From: Symbiodinium natans | Taxonomy: Eukaryota; Sar; Dinophyceae; Suessiales; Symbiodiniaceae | Length of the DNA stretch: 62,500 nt | Reading direction: 5' to 3' | Assembly: GCA_905221605.1 (NCBI GenBank) | Contig: CAJNDS010002146.1 | Span: 598,406 to 660,905 of the forward strand | Shown here: positions 28,097 through 36,989 of the stretch, one piece after another | How positions within the stretch are numbered: the first letter of the stretch is position 1 | How the letters are laid out: each line of letters opens with the position of its first letter | Made by a program: the position numbers and the translations under genes | Notes under the pieces: model-generated | Told to the model about the DNA's origin: nothing | The model's database searches: none | What the model saw: the letters and a program-made list of their open reading frames with translations, nothing else

Positions 28097-28905
28097 TTAG
28101 GCACTTAGTTTGCAGCCATGCGCGTACGAAATCATTGAGAAGCTACGAATGGTGGCAAAGTGCGAATAAGCACCGCGCATGCTCCCGAAGAAGGAACACA
28201 TACTTTCCAGACTAGCACCGGTGGGCGTGCGTTGGGTTAGGGGGCGGTGCATGACGGCGCTCAGGCGCAAGCCCGATTTGCGCTGAGAGCTTCTCGACGC
28301 CACTGAGCGCCTGCGTTTGCAAACGCATGCTGCGGTAGGCAAGTTGAATGTGGGGAGGTTCTTGCGCATGTGCAGCCAGGGTCGTGCTGACATGCCCCTC
28401 AAGATTGCCTGCAGCTACCGCACCTACTGCCCAAAGCCCTGTTCCTTGTGAACACGAACCCCAAGCAGCCTCAAGGCCTGAGGCCTAGATCGCGCTGCTT
28501 CAAAGGCTTCATTTCGCCAAAAGGAAAACCCTTTCCCCAACTGAGACCGCATGCATCACGAAGTGTAGGCGTAAACGGCCGCAGCTTTCCGAGTTGCCGA
28601 GTTCTCGCAAGCACACGGATCTCGTCGCGAGAAGAACCAAGCCCATGCGCTTGGCGCAATGCAAGCGTGGTCATGAGCGGTGCCTTTCCACACTTTGGGT
28701 GAGCCAATCCAGCAGCTCGATGACGTCTGACGTCTGTCTCCTGCAGGTCGTGCTGCGTCTTCTTGTTGATCTGTAGGAGCTGCAGTCGGTTGTTGTTTGC
28801 TTCACAATGCGGAACCCAACCAAGGTAGACCTCTTCCTATCTTCCTTTTTGAGGTGCCCGTACCTGAACAAGGAACTACGATTCATTCGAGTCGAAGTAA
28901 ACACT
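28097..28905. CDS. Gene-derived island, strand and frame undecided
   Basis: No telomere-type repeats for about 800 bases. Minus: LFRYGHLKKEDRKRSTLVGF, then in another frame QINKKTQHDLQETDVRRHRA and MTTLALRQAHGLGSSRDEIR (about 28471-28770). Plus: LLDATERLRLQTHAAVGKLN and VGRFLRMCSQGRADMPLKIA (about 28290-28440), preceded by in-frame TAA and TGA. Either a spliced minus gene or a decayed copy. Confidence 0.4.
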
Positions 28906-29029
28906 ACTTACAAAAAATCAGGAAATGCTCGGTCGGCCGTGCTTGCTGCAGAGCATTCCAGTTTAATTAAGGGTTTGTGCATCTGATCATTGCGGACGGA
29001 TCGTGCTGGGATCTAGAGTTTAGGGCTTA

Positions 29030-29260
29030 AGGCTTTTGAGCTTTAGGGTTTCAGGCCCTAAACCCTAAACCTAAACCCTAAACCCTAAGCCCTAAACGTT
29101 CAAAGGCTTCAACGCGTAAGGCTTCAGGGATTGAAGGCTCAAAAATTCAACGGGCTTCAGGGCTCGGGGGCCCTAAACCCTGAACCCCAATCCCTAAACC
29201 CAAGCGTTTAGGGTTTAGGGCTTAGGGCCCGAAACCCTAAATCCTAAACCCTAAACCGGG
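29030..29260. repeat. Mixed-orientation telomere-type repeats
   Basis: CCCTAAA blocks and TTTAGGG blocks alternate with diverged units. No gene seen in 28910-29570. Confidence 0.85.
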
Positions 29261-29577
29261 AGGTCAGGTCCAGAAAGGCTAGGCTCCCAGCAACCACAAA
29301 AAGGGCTGCCCTGTTCTTGGTTTGAGAGGCTTTAGGCTTTAGTAGGGTTTCATCTTAGGGTTTAGGGGTTAGGGTTGAGAGGCTTTAGGGTTTAAGCTTA
29401 CGGGATCCCAACCATTGTTTAACAAACATAGGTTCGGAATTAGGGTTGAGGGTGTAGCATTTCATTAAGGTTTGTGGTTCAGGCTTTAGGGTTCAGGGTT
29501 CAGGGTGTTTAGGGTTTAGGGTTGAGGGTTTAGGGTTTAGGGTTCAGGGTTCGGGGTTCAGGGTTTAGGCACATCCC

Positions 29578-29626
29578 TCTCCACCTGCTCGCGTCGCCAC
29601 TTGAGCTGGGACAGGCGCCTCTGACT
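29578..29626 (-). CDS. Candidate micro-exon, coiled-coil-like
   Basis: Minus strand reads SQRRLSQLKWRREQVERDVP directly after the F1-type terminus CCTCCCAG|TAG. An element end at the acceptor position fits an introner-like arrangement. Confidence 0.45.
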
Positions 29627-29797
29627 ACTGGGAGGTTCATGTGGGCAGTTAGGTTTAGGGTTTGGGGTTTGGGGTTTGGGGTCTAGGGTTGAGGGTTTAG
29701 GGTTTAGGGTAACTACAAGTAGGGTTACAAGTACCCTTAATATAGTTGACATACCTATAACCCTACTTACAACTACCCAAATGACCTCCAAGCACAG
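29627..29797. mobile_element. F1-type foldback interrupted by telomere-type repeats
   Basis: Left end CTGGGAGGTTCATG and right end ACTACCCAAATGACCTCCAA are the F1 inverted repeats. A TTTAGGG/TTTGGGG block at about 29653-29710 splits the element near its left arm. Confidence 0.55.
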
Positions 29798-29836
29798 CAC
29801 TCTGAACGTCGTGACTCGTTGTAGTTACCCTGCTAA

Positions 29837-29950
29837 TTGGAGGTTCATGGTACTTACTAGCCAATTATAACTGTACTTATAACCCCACTTACAATACCCC
29901 TAAAGGGCCTTATAGGGGTTATCCCTACTATAAGTAGGGTTATAAGCCTC
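29837..29950. mobile_element. Foldback element F1, right end missing
   Basis: TTGGAGGTTCATGGTACTTA, internal CCTTATAGGGGTTATCC and TAAGTAGGGTTATAAG as in other F1 copies, but no terminal mirror follows. Confidence 0.6.
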
Positions 29951-30175
29951 GATGATCCCACAACACCAATTCTGAGGGCTATAAAATGAACTTGATATGA
30001 TGTCCTAATACATCTTCGGTGTCCCTTGCTGGCGGCCGTGGACACTACACTTTGGACGATTTTGGGGTTTAGGGTTACAGCTTTTCGGGTTTAAGGGTGT
30101 AGGGGTAGGGTTTTAGCTGAAGGTGCTCTTGTCTAAGGATCAGCTGGTAGGATGGAGGGGAACATTATCAGACTA

Positions 30176-30600
30176 AGCGGTGAATTGAGCCCCTTTAATT
30201 TGGGTTGGAAACTTTGCGTTCGTCGTCGATACTGCGCCGACATCATAGGCTGCAATAATCCTCTTGTCCCTGAGGCTCGTCCCATCAATGGGCTCTGGTG
30301 CTAGAGTCTGCATCACGGTGATGCGGACCGGGGTCCCATTGATCAACCCGTGAAGAACTTCGCCTCTTGTGTAAGAAATGTTAAATCTTTTCCTGCAAGA
30401 GAATGCAATTGCATCTCCAATGTCGTGCCATCCCACGACGCTGCTCTGAAGACTACCACCTTGCCGTCCTTGATGATGACGAAAGTCCGGAGAAGCCATG
30501 ATGAACGTGGCCACGTTGCATTCGTGACAGCTGCTACGATAAGCTCCAAACCCAAAAGCCCCCAAAGCCCAACACCCCGCCAAACCCTGAAAACTCCAAA
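30176..30600 (-). CDS. Candidate exons, two overlapping frames
   Basis: Minus strand. Frame A near the 3' end: KRFNISYTRGEVLHGLINGT, PVRITVMQTLAPEPIDGTSL, DKRIIAAYDVGAVSTTNAKF before a stop. Frame B upstream: RTFVIIKDGKVVVFRAASWD, GTTLEMQLHSLAGKDLTFLT. Both are strongly protein-like and overlap around TCTCTTGCAG|G, an acceptor-like site. One spliced gene or a frameshifted one; family unknown. Confidence 0.55.
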
Positions 30601-30739
30601 CCCCAAAACCCTAAAAACTCCAAAGCCCGAAAACTAACACGCTAAATCCCTACGCACTGACGAAACCCGAATGCTCCATTCAGAATCCAGGTTTAAAAAA
30701 AGGCCACAAAGGCCGCCAGCCAAAGCACTCCACGATAGC

Positions 30740-31105
30740 CCTAAACCCTAAACCCCAAACCCTACAACCTAAAACCCAAAACCCGAAAACCCTAAACCCC
30801 CACGCCTAAAACCCTGAACCCTAAAGCCTCATACCCTAAAACCCTAAACCCCAAACCCTAAACCCTATAGCCTAAAACCCTAACCCCAAACTCTAAGACC
30901 CTAAAACCCCAACACCCAAAAACCCAGAAACCCTAAACCCTAAGACCCAGAAACCCCAAAACCCTAAAGCCAAAACCCTCAAACTCTAAAACCCTAAAAC
31001 CCTTGTCGCCTAAACACTGAGGGCCTAAACCCTAAACCCTAAACCCTATACCCTAAACCCTAAACCCTAAACCCTAAACCCTAAGCCCTAAACCCTAAAC
31101 GCCTA
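30740..31105 (-). repeat. Degenerate then pure CCCTAAA array
   Basis: Long stretch of CCCTAAA with AACCCCAAA, CCCTAAAA and AACCCTAAG variants, becoming regular near 31025-31100. No gene. Confidence 0.9.
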
Positions 31106-31434
31106 AGCCAACCCGAGCAACTGAGGTCAACTCTCCCTCTCCGCCGTCGCGGACTCACGGGCCCTGCAAGTCTCAACAGCTCAGGGTTTGGAGTTTTGGG
31201 TTTAGGGTTTGGGGTTTAAGGTTTAGGGTTTAGGGTTTAGGGTTTAGGGTTTCGGGTTTAGGCTTGTCTACTTGTCTACTTTTTGCTTAAGAAACCTCCC
31301 CAAACATGAAAGATAATAATCCCTATATTGCCCTTACATTCTTTACTATGAACTTAAGAACTCCCCCTCCCAAAAAAAAATGAGATGATAATGCCTAAAC
31401 GGCCCTTTTGACGAAGAATGCTGTTTATTTCTTT

Positions 31435-31555
31435 CTTAGTAGCCCAGTAACCATATTGTAATAAGGGCACCCTTTTTTCGGTTGATTACTTTATAAGGGA
31501 ACCCGGGTAAAGAACCCTAAACCCGAAACCCTAAACCCTAAACCGGGCTACCAAG
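31435..31555. mobile_element. F2 foldback interrupted by telomere-type repeats
   Basis: CTTAGTAGCCCAGTAACCAT at the left, GGGCTACCAAG at the right. About 30 bases of CCCTAAA-type sequence (31513-31544) replace part of the right arm. On the minus strand the neighbouring open frame enters through CTTG|GTAGCC. Confidence 0.65.
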
Positions 31556-31785
31556 CTTTAAGCAATTGGCAGTCCACAACGGCGCAGTGTGTTGTGAAGA
31601 GAGCGCTGAGGCGACGCACGCCAGCAGTTCCGGAAACCGTGGTAAGCAAAGGGCGGCGCGTGAGGGTTTAGGGTTTAGGGTGTTGTCGTTTTCGGCTAGC
31701 TCAGTTGCTGTCGAGAGAAGAAGTGAGGAAGCACGTGTGGTCGTCTGCTTGCCTCTCTGGCGCGAGGAGGACTTAAACAATGGCT
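31550..31785 (-). CDS. Candidate exon pair split by telomere-type repeat
   Basis: Minus strand: SSRQRGKQTTTRASSLLLST ATELAEND, then a TTTAGGG pair translated TLNPKP, then RAALCLPRFPELLACVASAL and HTAPLWTANCLKL up to the F2 terminus. A plus frame (31566-31832) is also open. The telomere-type insert keeps the frame open. Confidence 0.4.
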
Positions 31786-31823
31786 CCCGGCTGGTCGGAC
31801 ATATACTCCAGATTCAACTCGCT

Positions 31824-31921
31824 GGTTCTTAGTAGGGAATGAGGGAATGAGGGCCTTACATAATCCCTTGAAGGGTATATATAGGGCCCTCATTCCCTCA
31901 TTCCCTACTAAGAACCAGCCA
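31824..31921. mobile_element. Near-perfect foldback, family F8
   Basis: GCTGGTTCTTAGTAGGGAAT is mirrored by ATTCCCTACTAAGAACCAGC over about 40 bases with GAGGGAATGAGGGCC stems and a short central GGGTATATATAG. Second copy at 51537-51645. Little divergence between arms suggests recent activity or repair. Confidence 0.7.
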
Positions 31922-32067
31922 GATTCAAGCATGTGGTGATTTCCCTGAATTATGGTCCTTCTTTGGGTCCTTATTATAAGGCGGTCCCTCTTATTTAGGG
32001 TACCCAAAAACGAACCCTAATTTCAAGAGCTGACCATTTCACTTCCTACTCAACGATAGTGCGCCCA

Positions 32068-32173
32068 GAGGCTCCAATACCTCTTAATGAAGAAATATTC
32101 CTTCAACCATAGCGAGAACCCCATTATATTTCAAGGAATACTCCTAGATTCAGGAGTAAGTATTGGAGTTCCT
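32068..32173. mobile_element. Foldback element, family F4
   Basis: AGAGGCTCCAATACCTCTTA mirrors AGTAAGTATTGGAGTTCCTT, with ATATTCCTT and AAGGAATAC inside. Confidence 0.55.
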
Positions 32174-32330
32174 TTGCTCGGTGCTTGCCTTCGGGAGATT
32201 CACTGCTGATCTGTTTCACCATCTGCTTAGCTACTATGTACATTGGTTCAACTCCTTCAGTACCTACACATAAAACCGGCAAGCACATCGAACAGACCTC
32301 TATGAGCCACATCTTGTGAGATGTTGACAC
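32150..32330 (-). CDS. Candidate exon, unknown protein
   Basis: Minus strand reads HKMWLIEVCSMCLPVLCVGT, EGVEPMYIVAKQMVKQISSE and SPEGKHRAKELQ before entering the F4 element. Protein-like composition. Confidence 0.45.
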
Positions 32331-32599
32331 GCGCTCAATCCAAGGAACTTACCTGGGTGGTCCGGTAGCATCTCCAAGGAAGCATCTGCAAAGTGTCCGA
32401 AGCCGCAAGTTTCAACTTGTACCTTTGTACCCTAAAACCCTAAACCCACAGGGTATCATAGCACATCCTAGAGCGTTCCCACAAGGGCCTCTCGATGTCG
32501 TTCTTCAGTCTTGTCACTTCCTGCAGCTCAGTTTTCTCGGACTTGGGATTTCGAGCGTGAGGGATTTAGGGGTGTAGGGTTCGATGGTTTGGGGCTTAG

Positions 32600-32802
32600 G
32601 GTTCTACAGCTTGCGGTTCAGGGTATATGTATTTTACACCTTCTGAACATCGGAAAGACTTTGGGCTTCTCAAATTGGGTAGCCTGAATGTGGCATGGCA
32701 GGCTTTACAGAGGACCTGCAAAGAATTTCGAACAATGCCAGAACACTGGCAACCCCAAGATACGGGACATGCCTCCACATCTGTATAAAAAACTCCGGAC
32801 AC
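32600..32802 (-). CDS. Candidate exon, Cys-rich
   Basis: Minus strand: VFYTDVEACPVSWGCQCSGI, VRNSLQVLCKACHATFRLPN, LRSPKSFRCSEGVKYIYPEP. Cysteines C..C and CKAC pairs may bind zinc. No family recognised. Confidence 0.5.
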
Positions 32803-32879
32803 CCTTTCTCCTATGCTTGGGTATGTTGGGGTTCAGGGTTCAGGGTTTCTGGTTCTAGGGTTTAGGATACCCTTACTTG

Positions 32880-33080
32880 GAGGTTCATATAAACAAATAA
32901 ATAAGGAAGATAACAACATGGCTGCAAATAACAGTAACTAAACAAACAAATAAAGAAATATCTATGAACAACTATAAGTATGTAAATGAATAAATATAAA
33001 TCAATATAAATAAACAACAACTAAATAAATAAATCAGTAAATATAAAAGATAAAGACATATATATATATATGTATATCTG
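32880..33080 (+). repeat. AT-rich TAAA-type low-complexity tract
   Basis: Repeated AAATAAATA and AACAAATAAA motifs followed by (TA)n near 33059. A possible F1 end (CTTGGAGGTTCATA) sits at its left. No gene. Confidence 0.8.
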
Positions 33081-33345
33081 TAGTAGGTGAACGAACGAAA
33101 CTCAAACCCAGGATGTCTTGAGGATGGGCTTCAAAAAGATCCACCGGTGCAGTATCTCCCAGACCCTGAGCCCGAGACTTTAGGGTTTAGGGTTTAGGGT
33201 TCAGGGTTTGGGCTGAACCCTAAACTGTACTAGGATGGCCCTCAAAACCCTCTGAAAGATATCCCTAACGATGATCCTCTTAAACCCACTAAGGGAAAGG
33301 GGAAATATCTCAGGGGCATACCCAGTGTAAGTTTAGGGTTTATCT

Positions 33346-33452
33346 TGGGATGTTGCCCCCGCTACTAACAGTCCTTTATAGGGATTACAATAGGGCGTAC
33401 CATGATCCCTACTCAGGAATGTTCATGTAACAGGGGGGGACATCCCAAGGTT
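33346..33452. mobile_element. Foldback element, family F5
   Basis: CTTGGGATGTTGCCCCCGCT at the left and GGGGGACATCCCAAGG at the right, with TATAGGGATTACAATAGGGC inside as in the other copies. Confidence 0.65.
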
Positions 33453-33492
33453 TATGGCTTTGTGGGGTTTGCGGGCTTCGGGTTTTCCTAGT

Positions 33493-33605
33493 CTTTGGCA
33501 GCCCAGTAACCATATCATAATAAGGGCACCCTTTTTTGGGTTGGTTACTTTACGAGGGAACCCAGAACCCAAAAAAAGGGAAAAGGGTACAACTGGGCTA
33601 GAAAG
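33493..33605. mobile_element. Foldback element, family F2
   Basis: CTTTGGCAGCCCAGTAACCA mirrors ACAACTGGGCTAGAAAG, with AAGGGCACCCTTTTTTGGGT inside. The minus-strand frame of 33608-33690 enters it in the same codon phase as at 3225 and 31555. Confidence 0.65.
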
Positions 33606-33690
33606 AATCCCCCAATCTCCAAACGCCTGACGGCGACTCCGCAACTCGGCTTCGGCTGCTGCTTGCGCCTGGCAACCCAAAGAGCTGAAT
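33606..33690 (-). CDS. Candidate micro-exon, Ala/Glu/Arg-rich
   Basis: Minus strand: GCCAG|G acceptor-like site then QAQAAAEAELRSRRQAFGDW and G, running into the F2 element. Helix-like composition. Confidence 0.45.
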
Positions 33691-33707
33691 ACCCAGAAGG
33701 TTTAGGG

Positions 33708-33806
33708 AGGGTTTAGGGTTTAGGGTTTAGGGTTTAGGGTTTAGGGTTTAGGGTTTAGGGTTTAGGGTTTAGGGTTTAGGGTTTAGGGTTTAGGGCTTAG
33801 GGCTTA
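33708..33806 (+). repeat. TTTAGGG array
   Basis: About thirteen near-perfect TTTAGGG units with two CTTAGGG variants at the right end. Confidence 0.95.
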
Positions 33807-33831
33807 GGGTTTAGTTGAAACCCGAACAGGG

Positions 33832-34055
33832 ACTCCAATACCTTGGGATGTTCCCCCTTATACTAACAGTTCTTAAGAGGGATTATCGTACCCCTACTAT
33901 CAGCCCTATTAAGGATTGTTGGTGGTAGGGGAAAATCCCAACCAATGCCCCTTAATTAAGGAATACTCCTTAATATACAAGAGGGTTCCTTATATGGTTG
34001 CAGGAATATTACTTTATTTAGCGGTATTGGAGTCCCTGGGTTCCCTTAATCAAGA
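33832..34055. mobile_element. F4 foldback with a nested F5 insertion
   Basis: The F4 left end GACTCCAATACC is interrupted by a complete F5 element (33841-33939, TTGGGATGTTCCCCC...AAAATCCCAA), then resumes as CCAATGCCCCTTAATTAAGG through to GGTATTGGAGTCCCTGGG. CCAATACC and CCAATGCC flank the insert as a likely 8-base target duplication with one change. Confidence 0.7.
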
Positions 34056-34272
34056 AAGCGGGTAGCTCTCCAGGTTAGGGGTCCCTTTTTCTACAATTTG
34101 CATAAGAACCCCACAAAAAAAAACTAGAAGATTCGTCCTTATGAAGGTCATACAGGGATTTTTATTCTGGATTTTGTTGGGGGTTCTTATGCAAGTAGTA
34201 GTTTGGGGTCCAATAGTACGGCACCCTTAAAATAAGGGCCGCGAAGAGGACATTCCTGAAACTGTGTTTGGC

Positions 34273-34437
34273 TTACTTGGAGGTTCATGGGACGTAATAA
34301 CCACGTATAACTGGGCTTATCAGCCTACTTGTAATAGGGATAACCCCTATAAGGCCATTTAGGGGTATTATAAGTAGGGTTATAAGTACTGCTATAAGTG
34401 GTTATTGAGTCCCATGAGCCTCCAAGTAGGGTTTTGG
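34273..34437. mobile_element. Foldback element, family F1
   Basis: TTACTTGGAGGTTCATGGGA mirrors TCCCATGAGCCTCCAAGTA, with ATAGGGATAACCCCTATAAG and ATTATAAGTAGGGTTATAAG inside. Confidence 0.75.
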
Positions 34438-34454
34438 GGCCTCGCAGAGTAAGA

Positions 34455-34562
34455 CTTGGTAGCCCTGTAGCCATAATATAATAAGGGCACCCTGTTTGGG
34501 GTTGGTTGCTGTTACAGGGAACCTTAAAAAAAGAAGGAAAAGGGTACCACTAGGCTACCAAG
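34455..34562. mobile_element. Foldback element, family F2
   Basis: CTTGGTAGCCCTGTAGCCAT at the left, CCACTAGGCTACCAAG at the right. Sits between an F1 and an F3 element with almost no spacer. Confidence 0.7.
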
Positions 34563-34667
34563 AAGAGTAACCTAGGAACAAAGAGGGTGCCCTTTTTGGC
34601 TTAAAGGTGCTTCGAGGGGAGCCTAAACCCTGGAAAAGGGGAATAAGGGTCTACTCTGGGTCCTACT
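34559..34667. mobile_element. Foldback element, family F3
   Basis: AAGAGTAACCTAGGAACAAA mirrors the TCTACTCTGGGTCCTA end. Its left end overlaps or abuts the F2 terminus. Other F3 copies: 44698-44809, 50758-50855, 55968-56092. Confidence 0.55.
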
Positions 34668-34671
34668 TGCC

Positions 34672-34742
34672 CTAAACCCTAAACCCTAAACCCTAAACCC
34701 TAAACCCTAAACCCTAAGCCCTAAGCCCTAAGCCCTAAACCC
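34672..34742 (-). repeat. CCCTAAA array
   Basis: About ten units ending in three CCCTAAG variants. Confidence 0.95.
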
Positions 34743-34919
34743 AAAACCCAAAAACCAAATAAAGGAGTACTGGACTCTCTGGGCCAGCCCTACACTCGAA
34801 TACCTGGACACCTCAATACCTTAGGGCCGGAGCCCTTTAAAGGCCCTTAACCATGCGCACGGAAGGGTTTAGGGTTTAGGGCTTAGGGCTTAGTGTTTAG
34901 GGTTTAGGGACCCTAAATT

Positions 34920-35038
34920 CCCAAAGCCCCAGCTTTAAGTCATATTTGGAGAGCGCCTTGCCCGCGGCGAGCGCCGCCGCGGAAGCCTGCAAGTGGGAGC
35001 TTGGTTCGGCCGCAATGCTGAAGGGGGCTTTGAGTTCG
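34920..35038 (-). CDS. Candidate exon, Ala-rich
   Basis: Minus strand open for about 40 codons: ELKAPFSIAAEPSSHLQASA, AALAAGKALSKYDLKL. A CTTGCAG|G acceptor-like site lies inside and may be the true start. Third-position GC is high. Confidence 0.5.
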
Positions 35039-35094
35039 GGTTTAGGATTTAGGGTTCAGGGTTTAGGGTTTGGGGTTTAGGGTTCAGGTGTATG

Positions 35095-35372
35095 GGACTT
35101 CGGCCATCAATGCATCGGAGTCTTGCCCCGGGGGAGATCGTGTGCGATCTCTGCCCGTCTTATCTTTGGCTTGAACCTCTTCACTCCTGATGCGACCAAC
35201 GGCTGGAGCAGATGGTGTCATTGGTGCACTGGATGCCTGGGCAGAGCTCACAGGCGGTGCCGTCATCACAGGTGTGGGAGGTGCTGGTGTCGCCTTTGCA
35301 ACCGGCCTCGGAGTGGGGGATGTCGTCACAGGGTCCTCTCCCTCTCATCACGGTAGCGCTGTTCAGGGCCAT
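35095..35372 (-). CDS. Candidate exon, Pro/Thr/Ala-rich linker
   Basis: Minus strand: VTTSPTPRPVAKATPAPPTP, VMTAPPVSSAQASSAPMTPS, APAVGRIRSEEVQAKDKTGR, DRTRSPPGQDSDALMAE, then repeats. The Pro-rich then charged composition fits a disordered linker. Open frames on plus (35123-35513) look less protein-like. May belong to one gene with the Ala/Lys/Glu exon at 36990-37493. Confidence 0.5.
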
Positions 35373-35689
35373 GGTTTAGGAGCATGGTGGTGTATGGAGC
35401 TGGGAATTGGGAGAGACCATCGAAGCCGTCTGAAAAGCACATCCTTGCTCCAGCTTGATGGTCATCGGTTCCGGCACTCCCCCCTCTACACTACCAAACA
35501 CCCTAAGCCCTAAGCCCTGAACCCTAAACGGCTTAGGTTCCCCATTTAAATAGCCTCGATTAGGCTTGAGTATCCCTAAATAACCTTAGCTACGGGGGAA
35601 CCTAGGGCGGGTAGTAGAGAGGTGGGGGGGAAGTAGGGGAACCCATGAGATTGTGAGAAGCTTCTGGCAGAGTCTGGGTCTTAGGGTTT

Positions 35690-35780
35690 AGGGTTTAGGG
35701 TTTAGGGTTAAGGGTTAAGGGTTAAGGGTTAAGGGTTAAGGGTTTAGGGTTTAGGGTTTAGGGTTTAGGGTCACCCCTAT
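35690..35780 (+). repeat. TTTAGGG array with TTAAGGG variant run
   Basis: The middle of the block is six TTAAGGG units bounded by TTTAGGG units. Confidence 0.95.
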
Positions 35781-35844
35781 ACACCTCTACATCCGGAAGC
35801 TCTAAAGCAAGGGGAGCCTGGAAATGATAGCACTTTTGGGCTCA

Positions 35845-35985
35845 GGAACCCAAGGACTCCAATACCCCTTAGTTACGGAACATTCCCTTAAATATCATAG
35901 GGTTCCTTGCATCGTTTAACTTGGGATGTTCCCCCTTATACTATCAGTCCTTCATAGGGATTATGATAGATCTAAACCCTATAAA
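35845..35985. mobile_element. F4 fragment joined to a truncated F5
   Basis: F4 left part (ACTCCAATACCCCTTAGTTA) runs into F5 left part (TTGGGATGTTCCCCCTTATA), which stops at CCCTAAA-type repeats. Same F4/F5 pairing as 33832-34055, but truncated. Confidence 0.5.
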
Positions 35986-36539
35986 CCCTAAACACCAGAA
36001 CCCAAAACCCGGCCTGCTGGGCTCTCTGCGCCTGGACCAGGGGGCGAGGGTTTGGGTTTGGGGTTTAGGGTTCGGTTTGAGGGCCCGAGGTTGAACCCTT
36101 AAATTCAGAAAAATGTACCATTTCAGGACTGCACTACTTCATTAAGGGGTGCTGGGCTCTCTCACAGCTTTGTCACGTTGGCCTTCCCGCTGCAGCTTCA
36201 GCTGATAAGGGAAGTAGATTTAGACCCAAACCCTAAGCCCCAAAACGCTATTAGGGATCCCTTGACGGAGAACTCGTCAAATTTAGGTTTCGGGTTGGTG
36301 TCCAACATTGCATCGACACTCGCAATCCACAATCCACGAAGCCCCGCACGCAAGGGATCCCAAATAAGGTTAGTGTTTAGGGTGTAGGGGTTCAGGGGTT
36401 CAGGGGTTCAGGGGTTCAGGGGTTTAGGGGTTTAGGGTTTTAGGGGTTTAGGGTTCGGATGTCAGGCTACTGACAAGCTGTTTTGGCAGGGATTACGCGG
36501 GGCGGCTGCTGCAGGATATTGGGAAGAGTGACTCATCTC

Positions 36540-36690
36540 ACTTCCCCAGATCTTCCAAAGCAGCTTGACCAAGGAATATAAACCATGGACGCCCTGCCTG
36601 ATCTTGCGCAAGCTTTTCAGCGAATTCTTTATCGGCAGCGGCCTGCCGCAACAACCAAGACCCCTTAAATTGAGGCGTTTGCCGCTTGTG
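36540..36690 (-). CDS. Candidate exon, charged
   Basis: Minus strand: FKGSWLLRQAAADKEFAEKL, AQDQAGRPWFIFLGQAALED, LGK, then a stop. The AAADKEFAEKL part matches the Ala/Lys/Glu style of 36990-37493 upstream on the same strand. Confidence 0.45.
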
Positions 36691-36754
36691 TAGTTCGGGT
36701 TTAGGGTTTAGCTCCATTTTGGGGCTACTCAGTTCCTTGTTATCACACAAACCC

Positions 36755-36895
36755 CCCCCCCCAGCCCCCAGCCCACCCCCCCCCCCCCCCCGCCCCCCCC
36801 GCCCCGCCCCCCCCCCCCCCCCCCCCAGCCCCCACCACCCACCCCACCCCAGCCCCCACCCACCCCCCTCCAACCCGCCCCACCCCCCACCCCAC
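36755..36895 (-). repeat. Poly-C tract
   Basis: About 130 bases of C with scattered A and G. Pro- and Gly-rich frames here are artefacts. Confidence 0.95.
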
Positions 36896-36989
36896 GAATC
36901 TGGAAGCAGAGTGTGTTTCTCCCTCTATCACTCTCCCTCTCTCTCTATGTACATATATATATATATACATACATCTCTATGTATATATG

